DNA of 5,661 bases from Cyanobacteria bacterium UBA8803 (GTDB lineage Bacteria; Cyanobacteriota; Cyanobacteriia; Cyanobacteriales; Coleofasciculaceae). The stretch is taken from assembly GCA_003505715.1 (NCBI GenBank), contig DNXU01000226.1:24345-30005 (forward strand), in the 5' to 3' direction. A model generated the notes under the pieces. That model was given only the letters and a program-made list of their open reading frames with translations, did not search any database and was not told the origin of the DNA. Shown piece by piece: positions 3,841-5,661 of the stretch (within the stretch, counting starts at the first letter, position 1; the number at the start of each line of letters is the position of its first letter). The position numbers and the translations under genes are program-made.

Positions 3841-5628
3841 ATGCGAACTCATTATTGCGGCGAACTGCGAAGCAACCATGTTGATAAAACTGTGACCCTC
3901 TGCGGTTGGGTAGATCGGCGGCGCGACCACGGGGGAGTGATATTTTTAGATTTGCGCGATCGCACTGGTACGATCCAAATTGTCAGCGATCCCCAGCGCA
4001 CGCCGGAGTCGTATCAGGATGCCGACGGCTTGCGCAATGAATACGTGGTGCAAATTACAGGTCGAGTGTCGGCACGTCCGGAAGACTCCCTCAATCCCAA
4101 ACTGCCGACGGGAGAGGTTGAGGTTTATGCGGATCGGATCGAACTACTCAATATCGTTCGCAAGCAGTTGCCATTTCAGGTTTCCACAGCTGATACGGAA
4201 TCAGTAAGGGAAGAGTTGCGGCTGAAGTATCGATATTTGGACTTAAGGCGCGATCGCATGAGCCAAAATATCCAATTACGCCATCAGGTGGTCAAAGCTA
4301 TGCGCCGCTTCTTGGAAGACGAGCAAGGGTTTGTTGAAGTAGAAACCCCCATGCTGACTCGCTCGACTCCCGAAGGTGCGAGAGACTATTTAGTACCGTC
4401 CCGTGTTAATCCGGGGGAATGGTATGCCCTGCCGCAGTCGCCTCAGCTATTTAAGCAGTTATTAATGGTATCGGGCTTAGACCGATATTACCAGATTGCC
4501 CGCTGCTTCCGAGATGAAGACCTTAGGGCTGACCGACAGCCGGAGTTTACTCAGTTGGATATGGAAATGAGTTTCATGTCCCAAGAGGAAATTCTCCACC
4601 TCAATGAAGCATTAGTCAGTTATATCTTTAAAACTGTCAAAGGCATCGACTTGCCGCAACCTTTCCCGCGCCTCACCTATGCTGAAGCGATGGAACACTA
4701 CGGCACCGATAAACCAGATACCCGCTTTGGCTTAGAACTGGTTAATGTCTCTAACTTGCTTAAAGACTCTGGCTTTAAAGTGTTTTCCAGTGCAGTGGCA
4801 TCTGGCGGGATGGTCAAAGTGTTGCCAATTCCTGGAGGTAATGAAGCGATTTCTAACGTGCGCATTAAACCCGGTGGCGACTTATTTAAAGAAGCCAGCG
4901 AAGCAGGTGCCAAGGGACTCGCTTACATCCGAGTACGAGAGGGCGGCGAAATTGATACGATTGGGGCAATTAAAGATAACCTGAGTGAGGCTCAAAAGCA
5001 GGTATTGTTAAAGCTCACTGGAGCCGAAGCCGGTCACTTATTGCTATTTGCAGCGGGTGCAGCTGAAGTTGTCAACAAAACCCTCGACCGCCTGCGTATG
5101 GTCATTGGTAAAGAGTTGGGACTCATCGATCCAGATAAGATTAACTTGCTCTGGGTAACCGATTTCCCAATGTTTGAGTGGAATGCTAACGAAAAACGCT
5201 TAGAGGCACTGCATCACCCATTTACAGCTCCCCATCCCGACGATTTAGATGACCTGAAAATAGCCAGGGCACAAGCCTACGACTTGGTTTATAACGGTTA
5301 TGAAGTAGGCGGTGGGAGCTTGCGGATTTATCAGCAAGATATTCAGCAACAAGTTTTTGAAGCGATCGGCTTATCACCAGAAGAAGCTCAGAATAAGTTT
5401 GGGTTTTTGTTAGAAGCGTTTGAATATGGCGCACCGCCTCATGGAGGGATTGCCTATGGTTTAGACCGCTTGGTCATGCTTTTAGCCGGAGAGGAATCAA
5501 TTCGCGATGTAATTGCTTTCCCGAAGACCCAGCAAGCCAGTTGTTTGCTAACCGATGCTCCAGCTAAGGTAGATGAGAAGCAGTTGAAGGAATTGCACGT
5601 TGCTTCAACCTATAAGCCAAAAACGTGA
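3841..5628 (+). CDS. aspS: Aspartyl-tRNA synthetase, complete bacterial type
   Basis: A 595-residue class IIb synthetase that charges tRNA(Asp) with aspartate using ATP in the cytosol. E. coli AspRS has 590 residues, so this is full length. An N-terminal OB-fold anticodon-binding domain (about 1-105, with [13 protein letters not shown]) is followed by the catalytic core. The core carries motif 1 (about 164-181, with [16 protein letters not shown]), the aspartate-site QSPQ (199-202), motif 2 [14 protein letters not shown] (223-236), [12 protein letters not shown] (484-495) and motif 3 [15 protein letters not shown] (536-550, Arg543). The bacterial GAD insertion lies at about 285-415. ATG 3841 gives MRTHYCGEL, matching the E. 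coli N-terminus (MRTEYCGQL); the TTG at 3829 would add only four residues. No strong Shine-Dalgarno is seen. His30 in RRRDHGG replaces the Leu of E. coli and resembles non-discriminating AspRS. All core motifs are intact. Confidence 0.98.
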   Translation: MRTHYCGELRSNHVDKTVTLCGWVDRRRDHGGVIFLDLRDRTGTIQIVSDPQRTPESYQDADGLRNEYVVQITGRVSARPEDSLNPKLPTGEVEVYADRIELLNIVRKQLPFQVSTADTESVREELRLKYRYLDLRRDRMSQNIQLRHQVVKAMRRFLEDEQGFVEVETPMLTRSTPEGARDYLVPSRVNPGEWYALPQSPQLFKQLLMVSGLDRYYQIARCFRDEDLRADRQPEFTQLDMEMSFMSQEEILHLNEALVSYIFKTVKGIDLPQPFPRLTYAEAMEHYGTDKPDTRFGLELVNVSNLLKDSGFKVFSSAVASGGMVKVLPIPGGNEAISNVRIKPGGDLFKEASEAGAKGLAYIRVREGGEIDTIGAIKDNLSEAQKQVLLKLTGAEAGHLLLFAAGAAEVVNKTLDRLRMVIGKELGLIDPDKINLLWVTDFPMFEWNANEKRLEALHHPFTAPHPDDLDDLKIARAQAYDLVYNGYEVGGGSLRIYQQDIQQQVFEAIGLSPEEAQNKFGFLLEAFEYGAPPHGGIAYGLDRLVMLLAGEESIRDVIAFPKTQQASCLLTDAPAKVDEKQLKELHVASTYKPKT

Positions 5629-5640
5629 GGCATAGAATAT

Positions 5641-5661
5641 GGGTAATGGGTAATGGGTAAT
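5641..5661. repeat. Perfect GGGTAAT tandem heptads at the window end
   Basis: Three exact GGGTAAT copies run to the last base and probably continue beyond it. They begin 12 nt after the aspS stop codon. The same unit, degenerated, occurs at 1049-1083. They are an intergenic cyanobacterial short tandem repeat with no known function. Confidence 0.85.

Overview
The window looks like chromosomal DNA of a cyanobacterium, probably a filamentous or otherwise motile one. The main evidence is eight perfect copies of the HIP1 octamer GCGATCGC in 5.66 kb (about 0.1 expected by chance), tandem GGGTAAT heptads of the kind scattered through filamentous cyanobacterial genomes, and two PATAN (DUF4388) proteins, a family best known from cyanobacteria. 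Base composition is moderate, with AT-rich intergenic DNA.

Layout. Positions 1-36 may hold the first 12 codons of a minus-strand gene that leaves the window. Four minus-strand genes then follow, in order of transcription from right to left: a Roadblock/LC7 protein (3637-3215), a PATAN protein (2910-2047), a small MglA/COG2229-like GTPase (2044-1502) and a second PATAN protein (1045-173) that is a clear paralogue of the first. The upstream PATAN gene and the GTPase are separated by only 2 nt and form an operon. A 304-nt gap with a plausible promoter separates them from the Roadblock gene. A 456-nt AT-rich gap with several dyads and short repeats separates the GTPase from the second PATAN gene. 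On the plus strand, divergent from the Roadblock gene across about 200 nt, is a complete aspS (aspartyl-tRNA synthetase), followed at the window edge by GGGTAAT heptads.

How the genes may work together. Roadblock proteins act as regulators (GAPs or scaffolds) of MglA-type GTPases, and PATAN domains are adaptor modules in cyanobacterial phototaxis and cell-pattern regulators. A Roadblock-PATAN-GTPase-PATAN array with no receiver or kinase domain in view suggests a small G-protein switch, perhaps for pilus motility, polarity or envelope behaviour. Its layout recalls the actinobacterial conservons (Roadblock + DUF742 + GTPase) with PATAN proteins in place of DUF742. This system-level reading is inference. 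The two PATAN proteins also share a short C-terminal motif after a divergent linker, a good candidate for a partner-docking site. aspS is a housekeeping neighbour with no evident link to the switch; it carries a His at the position associated with non-discriminating AspRS.

I saw no tRNA, rRNA, CRISPR array, insertion sequence or phage gene.
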